This document shows, one piece after another, positions 9,002 through 9,328 of a DNA stretch of 9,328 bases. Source of the stretch: Methanosarcinaceae archaeon (GTDB taxonomy: Archaea > Halobacteriota > Methanosarcinia > Methanosarcinales > Methanosarcinaceae); contig JAUVKD010000012.1 of NCBI GenBank assembly GCA_030596385.1, forward strand, positions 1 through 9,328, in the 5' to 3' direction. The position numbers were made by a program, and so were the translations under genes. The notes beneath the pieces are model-generated. The model was not told where the DNA came from and ran no database searches. It worked only from the letters and a program-made list of their open reading frames with translations. Numbering within the stretch: the first letter of the stretch is position 1; each line of letters opens with the position of its first letter.

Positions 9002-9203
9002 ATGGAACGTGAAGAAATTCTTGCAATTTATGTAGCTGATCCAGATGCAATTATTAAGCTAATAATGCAACAAGCTGCAACAATTACAAAACTTGAAGAA
9101 CGAATCAAATCATTAGAGGAACGACTCAACAAAAACAGTCGTAATAGTAGTAAGCCTCCTTCAACTGATGCTTATGCATTTAAAAAACCCACGCCAAAAA
9201 GTA
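9002..9203 (+). pseudogene. IS66-family transposase, N-terminal fragment interrupted by another IS
   Basis: ATG at 9002 after GAGAGG (8990-8995). Residues 1-67 have the IS66 TnpC N-terminal layout: MEREEILAIY and a short linker, a leucine-zipper-like helix (about 20-48, ITKLEERIKSLEERL), then the family signature NKNSRNSSKPPSTDAYAFKK (45-64). After PTPKS the expected Gly/Pro-rich zinc-finger region (of the KPGGQPGH kind) does not follow. The frame stays open to the window end, but that translation corresponds to the antisense of another transposase, so it is a chance read-through. The DDE catalytic domain is not present here. The rest of the gene may resume beyond the inserted element. Confidence 0.75.
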
Positions 9204-9328
9204 GGTACTGTCCTGATATAGAATACTTAATGGAAAATAAAAAATTCCTCCCAACTCCACTGATGATCTGTCAAATTCTCAATCATTGCCGGTGTGCCCC
9301 TTTTCGGCAACCGATCCATGAAATTCCA
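9204..9328 (-). mobile_element. End of a second insertion sequence, inserted in the IS66 transposase
   Basis: IS66 similarity stops at about 9203, and a minus-strand transposase C-terminus ends only 23 nt inside that point (stop at 9229-9227). The 23 nt between, starting GGTACTGTCCTGATATAG (9204-9221), is the right length for a terminal inverted repeat. The other end and any target duplication lie outside the window, so insertion, as opposed to a rearrangement joint, is inferred. Confidence 0.55.
9227..9328 (-). CDS. Transposase, C-terminal fragment (cut by right window edge)
   Basis: Minus-strand frame open from the right edge for 33 codons to TAA at 9229-9227. The peptide contains RGTPAMIENLTDHQWSWEEF, matching the C-terminal pattern TPAM-x-x-G/N-L-T-D-H-x-W-S-x-E-E seen at the end of many DDE transposases with an rve-like fold. 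The family (IS1-like, IS481-like or other) cannot be decided from so few residues. The rest of the gene lies beyond the window. Confidence 0.6.
   Translation of the reverse strand, partial: WNFMDRLPKRGTPAMIENLTDHQWSWEEFFIFH

Larger units (their letters stand above)
8873..9203 (+). mobile_element. Left part of an IS66-family element (boundary uncertain)
   Basis: The transposase beginning at 9002 marks an IS66-family insertion sequence. Its left end must lie in the short spacer. AACTATTCAGCCACCC (8873-8888) is my best candidate for the terminal repeat because it resembles ends I recall from single-gene IS66 relatives, but no right-hand copy is in the window to confirm it. If correct, the element ends about 28 nt before the helicase start codon. 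Confidence 0.35.

Noticed and set aside
9204..9328. Continuation of the IS66 frame to the window end as a fusion protein
   Set aside because: The extra residues have no IS66 character and are the antisense of a transposase C-terminus; the open frame is by chance.
1..9328. Complete DISARM locus
   Set aside because: Only a DrmD-like helicase and a methylase are visible. No DrmA, DrmB (DUF1998) or DrmC (PLD) is in the window, and the methylase is of the DUF1156 kind.
1..9328. CRISPR array, tRNA or rRNA genes
   Set aside because: No regularly spaced direct repeats and no recognisable tRNA or rRNA sequence seen on reading either strand; nearly all the sequence is accounted for by coding regions.

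Overview
The window reads as an accessory defence island in an archaeal genome, most likely a methanogen of the Methanosarcinales type. The organism call is tentative. It rests on the IS66-type transposase N-terminus, the TATA-like rather than -35/-10-like signals in the only intergenic region, the AT-rich spacer, and the character of the genes. It is an inference, not a demonstrated identity.

Positions 1-8845 are one tightly packed minus-strand operon, transcribed from right to left. The first gene (8845-5270) encodes a 1191-residue SNF2/RapA-type helicase of the DISARM DrmD type, with a C-terminal DUF3883/NOV_C domain that carries a D...ExK nuclease-like signature. It overlaps by 4 nt (ATGA) with the second gene (5273-1053), a 1406-residue protein with an N-terminal sacsin/Hsp90-like (GHKL) ATPase domain, a long unassigned middle, an acidic linker and a small basic/aromatic C-terminal domain. 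This overlaps by 11 nt with the third gene (1063 to the left edge), the N-terminal 354 residues of a DUF1156-type DNA methyltransferase with SAM-binding motif I. The left edge cuts this gene, so the operon continues outside the window.

Positions 8846-9001 form a short AT-rich spacer with candidate TATA boxes for the operon and for a divergent gene. From 9002 a plus-strand IS66-family transposase starts, but it loses resemblance to the family at about 9203. There the C-terminus of a second, oppositely oriented transposase and its presumed terminal repeat begin. The right edge is therefore one IS inserted in, or joined to, another.

Taken together, the helicase, chaperone-like ATPase and DNA methyltransferase look like a multi-gene anti-phage system that modifies host DNA and recognises or processes unmodified invading DNA. 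It is related to DISARM and to loci built around DUF1156 methylases. The sacsin-like ATPase is the least understood part. There are no tRNA, rRNA or CRISPR features.
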